A stretch of 45,050 nucleotides of DNA, taken from the NCBI RefSeq assembly GCF_018918325.1, contig NZ_JAHLQH010000020.1, positions 1-45,050 of the forward strand. Reading direction: 5' to 3'. The notes under the pieces were generated by a model. That model did not search any database, was not told the DNA's origin, and saw only the letters and a list, made by a program, of their open reading frames with translations. Origin of the DNA: Clostridium sp. MSJ-8. Lineage in GTDB: Bacteria; Bacillota; Clostridia; Clostridiales; Clostridiaceae. Each line of letters begins with the position of its first letter. Position 1 is the first letter of the stretch. Of this stretch, positions 8,089 through 18,055 are shown one piece after another. The position numbers were made by a program, and so were the translations under genes.

Positions 8089-8994
8089 ATGAAAAATAGA
8101 AGAAATTTAATAATGTTGTTAGTTATGGCAATATTAGTTGTTATATTGTGTGTTATTGGAACTAATATTGCGTTTAGTAATAAGAACAAAGAAAAAAATA
8201 TAAAAAGTAATATTGCTTCAATAAAAACGAATACAATTGGAGAAGAAGTAATATTAGAAAAGGAAGAAGAGAAAGAAGAGCCAGTAGAAGAAAAACAAGA
8301 AGAAGTTAAAGAGAGTGATTCAAAAGATATACAAGAAGAGCCTAACACAGAAACAATTAATAACACAGGCAATAAAATAGTTGTAATAGATCCGGGACAT
8401 GGAGGATCTGGAAATTCAGGAATGGAACTTCAGTCACCAGATTCCGATATATTAAAGATAAAAGATCCTGGTGGTTGCGTAGGTGTTAATACAGGAATCC
8501 CAGAGTATAAAGTTGCTTGGGAAGTTTCTATGAAGCTAAAAAGTTTGTTGGAACGCAATGGAATAACTGTAATTTTAACCAAACAAGATATAAATGAATC
8601 TCCTGGTAATATAGAGAGAGCAGAAGTTGGTAATAACAATAATGCAAGCTTAGAAATAAGAATACATTGTGATTCTGCAAGTTCAAGTAATGCATATGGA
8701 GCAACTACGTTAGTTCCTGGATATATTGGTTACAGCAAGGATGTAGCTGATGTAAGTAAAGGATATGGAGAAATTATACAAACTTCGTTAGTTAGTAAAT
8801 GTAATATGTATAACAGAGGAGTAGTTACAAGAGATGATTTAACTGGATTTAATTGGTCTAAGGTTCCGGTGATTTTAGTGGAATTAGGCTTTTTATCTAA
8901 TCCTAATGAAGAACAGCTTCTTATATCTGATGAATATCAGAATAAATTAGCTGAAGGAATGGCTGAAGGAATAATCAAATGTTTAGAGAGTTAG
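8089..8994 (+). CDS. N-acetylmuramoyl-L-alanine amidase (Amidase_3), membrane-anchored
   Basis: A 301-residue zinc amidase that cleaves the bond between N-acetylmuramic acid and L-alanine in peptidoglycan. A basic start (MKNRRN) leads into a single membrane segment (about 7-29, signal anchor), then a Glu/Lys-rich linker (about 50-85). The catalytic domain begins at KIVVIDPGHGG. Zinc ligands are H104 (DPGHGG), E139 (EYKVAWEV) and H193 (IRIHCDSA), and the catalytic Glu is E265 (VILVELGFLSN). This is the CwlC/AmiC fold. No SPOR, SH3 or LysM wall-binding domain is present. ATG 8089 is preferred over the TTG at 8080, which is only 2 nt from the AAAGGTG site. It is probably monocistronic and could serve in cell separation or sporulation. 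Confidence 0.92.
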   Translation: MKNRRNLIMLLVMAILVVILCVIGTNIAFSNKNKEKNIKSNIASIKTNTIGEEVILEKEEEKEEPVEEKQEEVKESDSKDIQEEPNTETINNTGNKIVVIDPGHGGSGNSGMELQSPDSDILKIKDPGGCVGVNTGIPEYKVAWEVSMKLKSLLERNGITVILTKQDINESPGNIERAEVGNNNNASLEIRIHCDSASSSNAYGATTLVPGYIGYSKDVADVSKGYGEIIQTSLVSKCNMYNRGVVTRDDLTGFNWSKVPVILVELGFLSNPNEEQLLISDEYQNKLAEGMAEGIIKCLES

Positions 8995-9055
8995 AATATA
9001 TTTAAAATTATTTGGGCATAATACATATAAATAACTAAAAGAAAAGGTGATTTAT

Positions 9056-9820
9056 ATGTACAATAGTGATATGGAAGTTTTATTAAAACTTTCAGAGAAA
9101 AAACTTAAAAATGCAGACAATAATCCAGGCAAATATATAGGCAGAGCTATTGTGACTGGATTTTTTGTTATAGTTGCAATCATATTATCTTATACTGCTG
9201 GAGCAATTCTATATGATAAGTATCCTGAATTCTCAAAGATAATGGTGTCTGCTACTTTTTCATTTGCATTAGCACTTATAGTTTTTTTGAGTGGAGAGCT
9301 TTTTACTGGAAATAATCTTGTTATGTCTGTAGGTTTATACAATAAGAGAATATCTATTAAAGGATTATTAAAGGTATGGATATATAGCTATATAGGCAAT
9401 TTTATAGGATCTGTAATTTTAGCATTTTTATTTGTGAAAAGTGGAGCTTCTATAGCGATTATAAGTCATTATATAGAGGGAATAGTTGATGCTAAACTTA
9501 ATTTATCTATTTCAGAACTTATACTTAGAGGTCTACTATGTAACTTTATTGTATGTTTGGGATATCTTACAGGAATTAAGATGAAAACAGAATCAGGTAA
9601 GCTTATTATGATGTTTTTCTGTGTGTTTGCATTCATTATAGCGGGATTTGAACATAGCGTTGCTAATATGGGGGTATTTTCTATTGCCTATTTTTCATTA
9701 GGTGGCATACCTATTATGCTAGCATTAAGAAATTTATTATGGGTTACAATAGGTAATATAATAGGTGGAGGTGTGCTTTTAGGACTATCTACAGTATATA
9801 TAAGCATAGAAGAAATTTAA
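9056..9820 (+). CDS. Formate/nitrite transporter family channel
   Basis: A 254-residue membrane protein of the FNT (FocA/NirC) family, pentameric channels for small monovalent anions. About six hydrophobic segments are visible. FNT features include FSFALALIVFLSGELFTGNN, where the LxxGxELFTGN segment forms the interrupted second helix, and the later CNFIVCLGYLTGIKM and FAFIIAGFEHSVANMGVFS with its conserved xEHSVANM motif and central-gate His. The motif AGFEHSVANM is typical of formate and hydrosulfide members; the substrate cannot be decided here. No pyruvate formate-lyase gene is adjacent. ATG 9056 is chosen, five nt after AAAAGGTGA, over a GTG inside the ribosome site. Confidence 0.92.
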   Translation: MYNSDMEVLLKLSEKKLKNADNNPGKYIGRAIVTGFFVIVAIILSYTAGAILYDKYPEFSKIMVSATFSFALALIVFLSGELFTGNNLVMSVGLYNKRISIKGLLKVWIYSYIGNFIGSVILAFLFVKSGASIAIISHYIEGIVDAKLNLSISELILRGLLCNFIVCLGYLTGIKMKTESGKLIMMFFCVFAFIIAGFEHSVANMGVFSIAYFSLGGIPIMLALRNLLWVTIGNIIGGGVLLGLSTVYISIEEI

Positions 9821-9866
9821 TTTATAAAAAATTAATACTAATTTACAGAATAGATATTCTACAAGG

Positions 9867-9875
9867 TGCTATAAT
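9867..9875 (+). promoter_or_regulatory. Extended -10 promoter of the L7/L12-like gene
   Basis: TGCTATAAT, a perfect TGnTATAAT extended -10 box, sits about 40 nt upstream of the start. A TTTACA at 9842-9847 is too far away (22 nt) to be a standard -35. Confidence 0.5.
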
Positions 9876-9914
9876 AGAATTGTAATAAATTTATTATAAA
9901 AGGGAGTGGGACAT

Positions 9915-10202
9915 ATGGATGATAAAGTTCTTATAGCAATTGTAGCTTGTCTATTTGTCTGTTTATATACAGTTATTAGTAGTTTTGAAAAGAAATTGAA
10001 TAAAATAGAAATGAAAATGGATAAGATTGCTGAAAAGTTAGGGATTAATGAAGAAACATTAAGTGATGAAGTGCAAAAGGAGATAGAAGAACTCGTCAAA
10101 CAAGGCAATTTAGTTCGTGCAATAAAGATATATAGAATGGAAACCGGTGTGGGATTAAAAGAGGCAAAAGAATATATAGATGATTTATGCAATAATAGAT
10201 AA
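9915..10202 (+). CDS. Membrane-anchored ribosomal L7/L12 C-terminal-like protein
   Basis: A 95-residue protein. An N-terminal hydrophobic segment (about 4-20, VLIAIVACLFVCLYTVIS) is followed by a short charged, probably coiled stretch (KKLNKIEMKMDKIAEKLG). The C-terminal domain runs through EIEELVKQGNLVRAIKIYRM and ETGVGLKEAKEYIDDL, which is the hallmark helix-turn of the ribosomal protein L7/L12 C-terminal domain (usually KTGLGLKEAKELVD). True L7/L12 is soluble and about 120 residues, so this is a domain relative and not the ribosomal stalk protein. The function is unknown. ATG 9915 follows AAGGGAG by 8 nt. Confidence 0.8.
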   Translation: MDDKVLIAIVACLFVCLYTVISSFEKKLNKIEMKMDKIAEKLGINEETLSDEVQKEIEELVKQGNLVRAIKIYRMETGVGLKEAKEYIDDLCNNR

Positions 10203-10254
10203 AACATCTAAGTGGTAAACTGGAGACTATTACTAGAATTAGGGGATGAAGGAT

Positions 10255-11721
10255 ATGGAGAAGACAATGGATTTAAAAATTAAAAATGGAACTATGATGC
10301 AATATTTTGAATGGTATCTTCCAAGGCAATCTAAATTATGGAATATGGTTAGTGAAGAAGCTAAGCATTTATCAGAGATAGGAATTACTGCTATATGGTT
10401 GCCACCATCATATAAAGGCATGGATGGAAATAATGATGTTGGATATACTGTTTATGATTTATATGATTTAGGTGAGTTTGAGCAAAAAGGCTCTGTAGAG
10501 ACAAAGTATGGAACTAAGGATGAATATATAAATGCTATAAAAAGTTTAAAAGAAAATAAGATTCAAACATATGCAGATATATCATTGGATCATAAAATTG
10601 GTGCAGACGATATGGAAGAAGTAGAAGCAATAGAGCATGATTCTGGCAATAGAAATATTGAAGTTGGTGGTAAAAAAAAGATATTTGCATGGACAAAGTT
10701 CGAATTTCCTGGTAGAAAAGATACTTATTCTAGTTTTAAATGGAATTGGACACATTTTGATGGAGTTGATTGGGATGCAAAAGCAAAAAAAAGTGGAGTA
10801 TATAGATTTGCAGGCAAGAATTGGGATCAAGATGTAGATGATGAAAATGGAAATTATGATTTATTGATGGGAGCAGACTTGGAATTAAGCAATAGTGAAG
10901 TTGTTGAGGAACTTAAGAATTGGGGAAGATGGTATCTAGATACAACAGGAGTTGATGGATTTAGATTGGATGCAGTTAAACATACAAGTTATAATTTCTT
11001 GGTAGATTGGTTAACTACACTACGAAAAGAAAGTGGTAAAGAGTTATTTTCAGTAGGTGAATATTGGAATGCGGATATTAATAAGTTAACCGCATATTTA
11101 GAGAATACTAAAGAAGATATGTCATTATTTGATGTTCCTTTGCATTTTCATTTCTGTGATGCATCTTATAGTAATGGTAATTATGATATGAGAAATTTAT
11201 TAAAAGGAACATTAGTAGAAAGAAATCCAATTAGAGCCGTAACATTTGTTGATAATCATGATACGCAAGTAGGACAAGCATTAGAATCATGGGTAGCACC
11301 ATGGTTTAAACCTCTAGCTTATTCTGTTATCTTGTTAAGAGAACAAGGCTATCCATGTGTATTTTATGGGGATTATTATGGAATAAAAAGTCAAAACATA
11401 GATTCAATGAAAGAAGTTTTAGACAAACTACTTTACTTAAGAATGCATTATGCATATGGTAAACAAAATGATTATTTTGATCATTGTGATATTGTTGGTT
11501 GGACAAGAGAAGGAATCGAAGAAAACGAGAATTCAGGCTTGGCAACAATAATGTCTAATAGATATAGCGGCAGTAAAAGAATGTATGTTGGGACAAGATA
11601 TGCAGGACAGTATTTTTATGATTATTTAGGAAACAGAAAAGAAAAAATAAAAATCGAAAATGATGGCATAGGTAATTTTACTGTGGAAGGTGGTTCGGTT
11701 TCTGTATGGATTGTAGAATAA
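10255..11721 (+). CDS. Cytoplasmic alpha-amylase (GH13)
   Basis: A 488-residue GH13 alpha-amylase without a signal peptide, so it probably acts on internal glycogen or imported maltodextrins. It opens with NGTMMQYFEWYLP, typical of the bacterial liquefying/cytoplasmic group (GH13_5). The nucleophile is D239 (DGFRLDAVKH), the acid/base E269 (SVGEYWN) and the transition-state Asp D336 (FVDNHD). Region I reads D-I-S-L-D-H (108-113), where most members have D-x-V-x-N-H, so the conserved Asn is Asp and the central Val is Ser. The start is ATG 10255, nine nt after AGGGG; ATG 10246 abuts that site. It follows the L7/L12-like gene by about 50 nt and may be co-transcribed. Confidence 0.93.
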   Translation: MEKTMDLKIKNGTMMQYFEWYLPRQSKLWNMVSEEAKHLSEIGITAIWLPPSYKGMDGNNDVGYTVYDLYDLGEFEQKGSVETKYGTKDEYINAIKSLKENKIQTYADISLDHKIGADDMEEVEAIEHDSGNRNIEVGGKKKIFAWTKFEFPGRKDTYSSFKWNWTHFDGVDWDAKAKKSGVYRFAGKNWDQDVDDENGNYDLLMGADLELSNSEVVEELKNWGRWYLDTTGVDGFRLDAVKHTSYNFLVDWLTTLRKESGKELFSVGEYWNADINKLTAYLENTKEDMSLFDVPLHFHFCDASYSNGNYDMRNLLKGTLVERNPIRAVTFVDNHDTQVGQALESWVAPWFKPLAYSVILLREQGYPCVFYGDYYGIKSQNIDSMKEVLDKLLYLRMHYAYGKQNDYFDHCDIVGWTREGIEENENSGLATIMSNRYSGSKRMYVGTRYAGQYFYDYLGNRKEKIKIENDGIGNFTVEGGSVSVWIVE

Positions 11722-11843
11722 TTCCTATATATAGCAATTAAGTAAAAAATACTATACTAATTGTTGCAATAATTGAGAAAAATTTTAAAAGCTAAAAAAA
11801 ATATATTTTTTCTAAAAAAAACAGCAAATTATTTCAAAATCCA

Positions 11844-11872
11844 TTTACAGATTAGATAAATTGTAGTATATT
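11844..11872 (+). promoter_or_regulatory. Promoter of gltBD
   Basis: TTTACA (11844-11849), 17-nt spacer, TATATT (11867-11872). This is the best sigma-A site in the 215-nt gap after the amylase gene, with a leader of about 55 nt before the gltB start. I see no glutamine riboswitch or other structured leader. Confidence 0.65.
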
Positions 11873-11936
11873 AATAAGTACTTAAAGCAAAAAGCTTAAA
11901 TTTTTAAAACTAAATATGATGTGTAGGAAGGAAAGT

Positions 11937-14900
11937 ATGTGTATGGAAGATGTAAATAATATTACTACAAATACAAGCAATGGGGCTTATAAAGCGTACA
12001 ATCCTGAAGGGGAAGTAAGTAACAATACTTATGGAATGTATGATCCTAGATTTGAACACGATAACTGTGGTATTGGAGCCGTAGTTAATATCAAGGGAGT
12101 TAAATCTCATGATACTGTTGCAAATGCATTAAAGATCGTAGAGAACCTAGAACACAGAGCAGGCAAAGACGCCGAGGGAAAGACTGGAGACGGAGTCGGA
12201 ATTTTATTACAAATTTCACATAACTTCTTCTCTAAGGCTGTAGTTCCACTCGGCTTTTTTTTAGGCTCTGAAAGAGATTATGGTGTAGGTATGTTCTTCT
12301 TTCCACAGGATGAACTTAAGACTAAACAAGCAAAAAAAATGTTTGAAATTATTGCTGAAAAGGAAGGCGTAGAAGTAATTGGTTGGAGGGAAGTACCAAC
12401 TAATCCAGATGTTTTAGGAAGTAAAGCAATTGACTGTATGCCTAATATAATGCAATGTTTTGTAAAGAGACCGGAATCTATTCCACAAGGAATTGAATTC
12501 GATAGAAAATTATATATAATACGTAGAGTATTTGAACAAAGTAATGATAACACTTATGTTGTTTCATTATCTAGTCGTACTATAGTTTATAAGGGAATGT
12601 TCTTAGTTGGACAATTACGTCTATTCTTTGAAGATTTACAAAGTCCAGATTATGAATCTGCTATTGCATTAGTACACTCTAGATTCAGTACTAACACTAA
12701 TCCAAGTTGGGAGAGAGCACATCCTAACAGATTCATAGTTCATAATGGAGAAATAAATACTATTCGTGGTAATGCAGATAAAATGCTAGGTCGTGAAGAA
12801 AATATGGCTTCTAAGTACCTAGAAGGAAATATGCATAAAGTTGTTCCTGTTGTTAACCAAGAAGGTTCTGATTCAGCTATGCTTGATAATACGTTAGAAT
12901 TCTTGGTAATGAGTGGAATGGATTTACCACAAGCAGTTATGATAACTATTCCTGAACCATGGAGTAAAGATGAAAATATAAGTAAATCTAAAAAAGATTT
13001 CTATCAATATTATGCAACAATGATGGAACCATGGGATGGCCCTGCATCAATACTATTTAGTGATGGAGATGTTATGGGAGCAATACTTGACCGTAATGGA
13101 TTAAGACCATCTAGATATTACATAACTACTGATGATAATTTAATTCTTTCATCAGAAGTTGGTGTACTTGAAATAGAACCAGAGAAAATAGTAGTTAAAG
13201 ATAGATTAAGACCAGGAAAAATGTTATTAGTTGATACTGTAAAAGGTGAATTAGTAGATGATAATGAATTAAAAGAACGTTATGCTAAGAGAAAGCCTTA
13301 TGGTGAATGGTTAGATCAAAACTTAATAAGTTTAAATGACTTAAAGATACCTAATAAAAAAGTACCTGAATATACAAAGGAAGAAAGAGCTAGACTTCAA
13401 AAAGCCTTTGGATATACTTATGAAGATTATAAGTCAGCAATATTGCCAATGGCATTAAATGGTGGCGAAGCTACTGCAGCAATGGGTATTGATATTCCAC
13501 TTGCAGTATTATCAAAGAAGCATCAACCATTATTTAGCTATTTCAAGCAATTATTTGCACAGGTTACTAATCCACCAATAGATGCTATTCGTGAGAAGAT
13601 AGTAACTTCAACTGATGTATATATAGGCGAAGATGGTAACTTATTAGAAGAAGCAGCTGAAAACTGTAGAGTACTTAAAGTTAATAATCCTATATTAACA
13701 AGTACAGACTTGATGAAGATAAAAAATATGAATGTTCCAGGATTTAAAGTGAAGGAAATCCCTATAACTTTCTATAAGAATACATCATTAGAAAGAGCTA
13801 TTGATCATTTATTTGTAGAGGTAGATAGAGCTTATCGTGATGGAGCAAATATTCTTATATTAACAGATAGAGGAGTAGATGAAAACCATGTTGCTATTCC
13901 TTCATTGTTAGCTGTTTCAGCTCTTCAACAACACTTGGTTAAAACTAAAAAGAGAACTTCAGTAGCTATGATACTTGAGAGTGGAGAACCTAGAGATGTA
14001 CATCATTTTGCTACATTATTAGGATATGGTGCTTGTGCAATTAATCCATATTTAGCTCAAGAAAGTATTAAAGAATTAATAGAAGATAATTTATTAGATA
14101 AAGATTATTACGCTGCTGTACAAGACTATGATAATGCAATTCTTAGTGGAATTGTTAAGATAGCATCAAAGATGGGTATATCAACTATCCAATCATATCA
14201 AGGTTCACAGATATTTGAAGCTATAGGAATAAGTCAAGAAGTTATTGAAAAATACTTCACTAATACAGTAAGTAGAGTTGGTGGTATCACATTAAAGGAT
14301 ATTGCAAGAGAAATTAATGAATTACATTCTTCTGCATTTGACCCATTAGAATTATCATTAGACTTAACATTAGATAGTATGGGTAATCATAAGCTAAGAA
14401 GTGAGAAAGAAGAACATTTATATAATCCTTTAACAATATATTTACTACAAGATTCTACTCGTAATGGAGATTATGAGAAGTTTAAGAAATATACAGCACA
14501 TATTAATCAAGAAAATGATTATATGAATTTAAGAGGATTATTAGATTTTAATTATCCAGAAGAAGGAATTCCACTAGAACAAGTAGAAAGTGTTGATTCA
14601 ATAGTTAAGAGATTTAAGACTGGAGCTATGTCATATGGTTCTATATCAAAAGAAGCACATGAAACTTTAGCAATAGCTATGAATAAGATTCACGGAAAAT
14701 CAAATAGTGGTGAAGGTGGAGAAGACTTAGATAGATTAACAGTAGGACCAGATGGATTAAATAGATGTTCAGCAATAAAACAAGTTGCTTCAGGTAGATT
14801 TGGCGTTACATCTAGATATTTAGTAAGTGCTAAGGAAATTCAAATAAAGATGGCACAAGGAGCAAAACCTGGTGAAGGTGGACATTTACCATCAGGAAAA

Positions 14901-16550
14901 GTATATCCATGGATAGCTAAAACTAGACATTCAACTCCTGGTGTTGGACTAATATCACCACCACCTCATCATGATATATATTCAATAGAAGACTTAGCTC
15001 AATTAATATATGATTGTAAAAATGCTAATACTGATGCAAGAATATCAGTTAAGCTTGTTTCAGAAGCTGGAGTAGGTACAGTTGCAGCAGGTGTTGCTAA
15101 AGCTGGAGCACAAGTTATATTAGTTTCAGGATATGATGGAGGTACAGGAGCAGCTCCTAGAAACTCTATTCATAATGCAGGTCTTCCATGGGAATTAGGT
15201 TTAGCTGAAACTCATCAAACATTAATAAAGAATGGATTAAGAGAAAAAGTTATTATAGAAACAGATGGTAAGCTTATGTCAGGTAGAGATGTAGCAATAG
15301 CAGCTCTATTAGGTGCTGAAGAATTTGGTTTTGCAACTGCACCACTTGTTACTATGGGATGTGTAATGATGAGAGTTTGTAATCTAGATACTTGTCCTGT
15401 AGGTATAGCAACTCAAAATCCTGAATTAAGAAAGAGATTTAAAGGTAAGCCGGAATATGTAATTAATTTTATGAAGTTTGTTGCTGAAGAATTAAGAGAA
15501 ATAATGGCTAAACTTGGAGTTAAGACTGTAGATGAATTAGTAGGAAGAACTGATTTATTAAAACAAATAAATGTTGAAGAAGGTAAGGCTTCTACAGTTG
15601 ATTTATCTAAAATACTTAATAATCCATATGCTGGAGAAGAATACAAAGTAGAATATAACAACAAAAATATATATGACTTTGAACTTGAAAAGACAATGGA
15701 TGAAAAAGTATTACTTAAGAAGTTAAAACCAGCTTTAAATAGTAAACAAAAGAAAAAGATAGAAGTAGATGTTACAAATATTGATCGTACATTTGGTACA
15801 ATATTCGGAGCAGAAATTACTAAGAAATATGGTGATGATAAGCTAGAAGATGATACATTTACAATTAAGTGTCATGGTAGCGGTGGACAAAGCTTTGGAG
15901 CATTTATTCCTAAGGGATTAACTCTTGAATTAGTTGGAGATAGTAATGATTACTTAGGTAAGGGACTATCTGGTGGTAAGATAATTGTATATCCACAAAA
16001 AGAAGTTAAGTTTAAAGCTGAAGATAATATAATAATTGGTAATGTTGCATTCTATGGTGCTACTAGTGGTAAAGCTTTCATAAACGGTGTAGCTGGTGAA
16101 AGATTCTGTGTTCGTAACTCAGGAGCAACAGCTGTTGTTGAAGGAGTAGGAGAACATGGTTGTGAATATATGACTGGTGGACGTGTAGTAATCTTAGGTA
16201 AGACAGGTAGAAACTTTGCAGCAGGTATGAGCGGTGGTATAGCTTACGTATTAGATGAAGATAGCGATTTATACATGAAGCTTAATAAAGAACTTGTTTC
16301 TTCTGAACCTGTTACATCAAAATATGATGTACTTGAATTGAAAGAATTAATAGAAGAACATGTAGCAAATACAGGCTCTGAAAAAGGTAAAAAGATTTTA
16401 GATAACTTTGGAGATTATTTACCAAAATTCAAAAAGATATTACCACATGATTACAAACGTATGCTTAACACTATAGTTCAAATGGAAGAAAAAGGACTAA
16501 GTAGTGAACAAGCACAAATAGAAGCATTCTATGCTAATACAAGAGGATAG
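11937..16550 (+). CDS. gltB: Glutamate synthase, large subunit
   Basis: A 1537-residue alpha subunit making two glutamates from glutamine and 2-oxoglutarate. A propeptide of about 43 residues precedes the class II amidotransferase domain, whose nucleophile is the Cys of HDNCGIGAV (C44). Further along are a central domain, then the FMN-binding synthase domain (FKTGAMSYGSISKEAHE; KPGEGGHLPSGKV; GYDGGTGAAPR). The 3Fe-4S cysteines lie in MGCVMMRVCNLDTCPVGIAT, and a C-terminal GXGXG beta-helix ends the chain (CHGSGGQSFGAF, GKGLSGGKIIV). Length and domain order are normal. ATG 11937 sits 6 nt after AGGAAGG; ATGs at 11916 and 11943 are alternatives. It is the first gene of an operon with gltD, 12 nt downstream. 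Confidence 0.97.
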   Translation: MCMEDVNNITTNTSNGAYKAYNPEGEVSNNTYGMYDPRFEHDNCGIGAVVNIKGVKSHDTVANALKIVENLEHRAGKDAEGKTGDGVGILLQISHNFFSKAVVPLGFFLGSERDYGVGMFFFPQDELKTKQAKKMFEIIAEKEGVEVIGWREVPTNPDVLGSKAIDCMPNIMQCFVKRPESIPQGIEFDRKLYIIRRVFEQSNDNTYVVSLSSRTIVYKGMFLVGQLRLFFEDLQSPDYESAIALVHSRFSTNTNPSWERAHPNRFIVHNGEINTIRGNADKMLGREENMASKYLEGNMHKVVPVVNQEGSDSAMLDNTLEFLVMSGMDLPQAVMITIPEPWSKDENISKSKKDFYQYYATMMEPWDGPASILFSDGDVMGAILDRNGLRPSRYYITTDDNLILSSEVGVLEIEPEKIVVKDRLRPGKMLLVDTVKGELVDDNELKERYAKRKPYGEWLDQNLISLNDLKIPNKKVPEYTKEERARLQKAFGYTYEDYKSAILPMALNGGEATAAMGIDIPLAVLSKKHQPLFSYFKQLFAQVTNPPIDAIREKIVTSTDVYIGEDGNLLEEAAENCRVLKVNNPILTSTDLMKIKNMNVPGFKVKEIPITFYKNTSLERAIDHLFVEVDRAYRDGANILILTDRGVDENHVAIPSLLAVSALQQHLVKTKKRTSVAMILESGEPRDVHHFATLLGYGACAINPYLAQESIKELIEDNLLDKDYYAAVQDYDNAILSGIVKIASKMGISTIQSYQGSQIFEAIGISQEVIEKYFTNTVSRVGGITLKDIAREINELHSSAFDPLELSLDLTLDSMGNHKLRSEKEEHLYNPLTIYLLQDSTRNGDYEKFKKYTAHINQENDYMNLRGLLDFNYPEEGIPLEQVESVDSIVKRFKTGAMSYGSISKEAHETLAIAMNKIHGKSNSGEGGEDLDRLTVGPDGLNRCSAIKQVASGRFGVTSRYLVSAKEIQIKMAQGAKPGEGGHLPSGKVYPWIAKTRHSTPGVGLISPPPHHDIYSIEDLAQLIYDCKNANTDARISVKLVSEAGVGTVAAGVAKAGAQVILVSGYDGGTGAAPRNSIHNAGLPWELGLAETHQTLIKNGLREKVIIETDGKLMSGRDVAIAALLGAEEFGFATAPLVTMGCVMMRVCNLDTCPVGIATQNPELRKRFKGKPEYVINFMKFVAEELREIMAKLGVKTVDELVGRTDLLKQINVEEGKASTVDLSKILNNPYAGEEYKVEYNNKNIYDFELEKTMDEKVLLKKLKPALNSKQKKKIEVDVTNIDRTFGTIFGAEITKKYGDDKLEDDTFTIKCHGSGGQSFGAFIPKGLTLELVGDSNDYLGKGLSGGKIIVYPQKEVKFKAEDNIIIGNVAFYGATSGKAFINGVAGERFCVRNSGATAVVEGVGEHGCEYMTGGRVVILGKTGRNFAAGMSGGIAYVLDEDSDLYMKLNKELVSSEPVTSKYDVLELKELIEEHVANTGSEKGKKILDNFGDYLPKFKKILPHDYKRMLNTIVQMEEKGLSSEQAQIEAFYANTRG

Positions 16551-16562
16551 GAGAGAGTTACC

Positions 16563-18050
16563 ATGGGAAAACCAACAGGTTTTTTAGAATTTGATCGTGA
16601 AAATAGTGTTGCCGTTAAACCAGCAATTAGAATTAAAAACTTTAATGAATTCCATACTAGACTATCTAAAGAAAAACAACAAAAACAAGGAGCTCGTTGT
16701 ATGGAATGTGGTGTACCATTTTGCCAATCTGGTATGCTAATAAATGGAGCAGTTTCAGGATGTCCATTACACAATTTAATTCCTGAATGGAATGATTTAG
16801 TATTTAGAGGAAATTGGAAAGAAGCTTATAGGAGATTGTCTAAGACAAACTCCTTCCCTGAATTCACATCAAGAGTATGTCCAGCACCATGTGAAGCAGC
16901 ATGTACTTGTGGATTAAACGGAGATCCAATTTCAATAAAAGAAAATGAAATGGCTATTATTGAAAACGCATATGAAAGTGGATTAGTTACTCCTCAAATT
17001 CCTGCTGTAAGAACAGGAAAGAAGATAGCTGTAGTTGGATCAGGTCCTTCAGGATTATCAGCTGCAGATCAATTAAATAAACGTGGATATGATGTTACTG
17101 TATTTGAAAGAGAGGATCGTATCGGTGGTTTATTAATGTATGGTATACCTAACATGAAGTTAGAAAAACATATTATAGATCGTAAGATAGATTTAATGAG
17201 AAAAGAAGGAGTTAGATTTGTTACTAATACAGATATAGCTACTACTCATAAGGCTAATAAATTAATAAAAGAATATGATAGTGTTATACTTGCTTGTGGT
17301 GCATCAAATCCAAGAGATATAAATGTACCTGGAAGACAAGCAAAAGGAATTCACTTTGCAGTTGATTTCTTAAAATCAACAACTAAGAGTTTGTTAAACT
17401 CTAATCTTCAAGATGGAGAATTTATATCTGCAAAAGATAAAAAAGTATTGGTTATAGGTGGTGGAGACACAGGTAATGACTGTGTAGGAACTAGTGTAAG
17501 ACATGGGGCAGCAAGTATCATTCAACTAGAAATGATGCCTAAGTTACCAGAAAAAAGACTAGCTTCAAATCCATGGCCACAGTGGCCAAGAGTCTTGAAG
17601 ACAGATTATGGTCAAGAAGAAGCAATTGCAGTATTTGGTCATGACCCAAGAGTATATCAAACAACTGTAAAAGAGTTTATTGCTAATGAAGCAGGAGAAG
17701 TATGTAAAGCAATATTAGTTAAACTTGAAAGCAAGAAAGATGAAGAATCAGGAAGAATGATGATGGTAGAGATACCTGGTTCTGAATATGAAATAGAAGT
17801 AGACTTAGTACTTATAGCAGCTGGTTTCTTAGGAAGTCAAAACTATGTAACTAAAGCATTTAATGTGGAAGTTAATGGACGTACTAATGTTGCTACTGAA
17901 GATGGAAAATATGAAACTTCTGTAGAAAATGTATTTGTTGCAGGAGATATGCACAGAGGCCAATCCTTAGTAGTTTGGGCATTAAAAGAAGGTCGAGAAG
18001 TTGCAAAAGCTGTCGATTTGAAGTTAATGGGATACACAAACCTTCAATAA
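16563..18050 (+). CDS. gltD: Glutamate synthase, small subunit
   Basis: A 495-residue beta subunit that takes electrons from NAD(P)H and passes them through FAD and Fe-S centres to GltB. Two N-terminal cysteine clusters are present (CMECGVPFCQSG...GCPLHNLIPEW and RVCPAPCEAACTCGLNGD), with ISIKENEMAI between clusters and FAD domain. The FAD site is VVGSGPSGLSAADQL, followed by GGLLMYGIPNMKL. The pyridine nucleotide site is VLVIGGGDTGNDCVG. The FAD-closing motif is VFVAGDMHRGQSLVVWAL. The length is normal. It ends just before a strong bidirectional terminator. Together with gdhA in the same window it gives two routes to glutamate. Confidence 0.97.
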   Translation: MGKPTGFLEFDRENSVAVKPAIRIKNFNEFHTRLSKEKQQKQGARCMECGVPFCQSGMLINGAVSGCPLHNLIPEWNDLVFRGNWKEAYRRLSKTNSFPEFTSRVCPAPCEAACTCGLNGDPISIKENEMAIIENAYESGLVTPQIPAVRTGKKIAVVGSGPSGLSAADQLNKRGYDVTVFEREDRIGGLLMYGIPNMKLEKHIIDRKIDLMRKEGVRFVTNTDIATTHKANKLIKEYDSVILACGASNPRDINVPGRQAKGIHFAVDFLKSTTKSLLNSNLQDGEFISAKDKKVLVIGGGDTGNDCVGTSVRHGAASIIQLEMMPKLPEKRLASNPWPQWPRVLKTDYGQEEAIAVFGHDPRVYQTTVKEFIANEAGEVCKAILVKLESKKDEESGRMMMVEIPGSEYEIEVDLVLIAAGFLGSQNYVTKAFNVEVNGRTNVATEDGKYETSVENVFVAGDMHRGQSLVVWALKEGREVAKAVDLKLMGYTNLQ

Positions 18051-18055
18051 CACAA

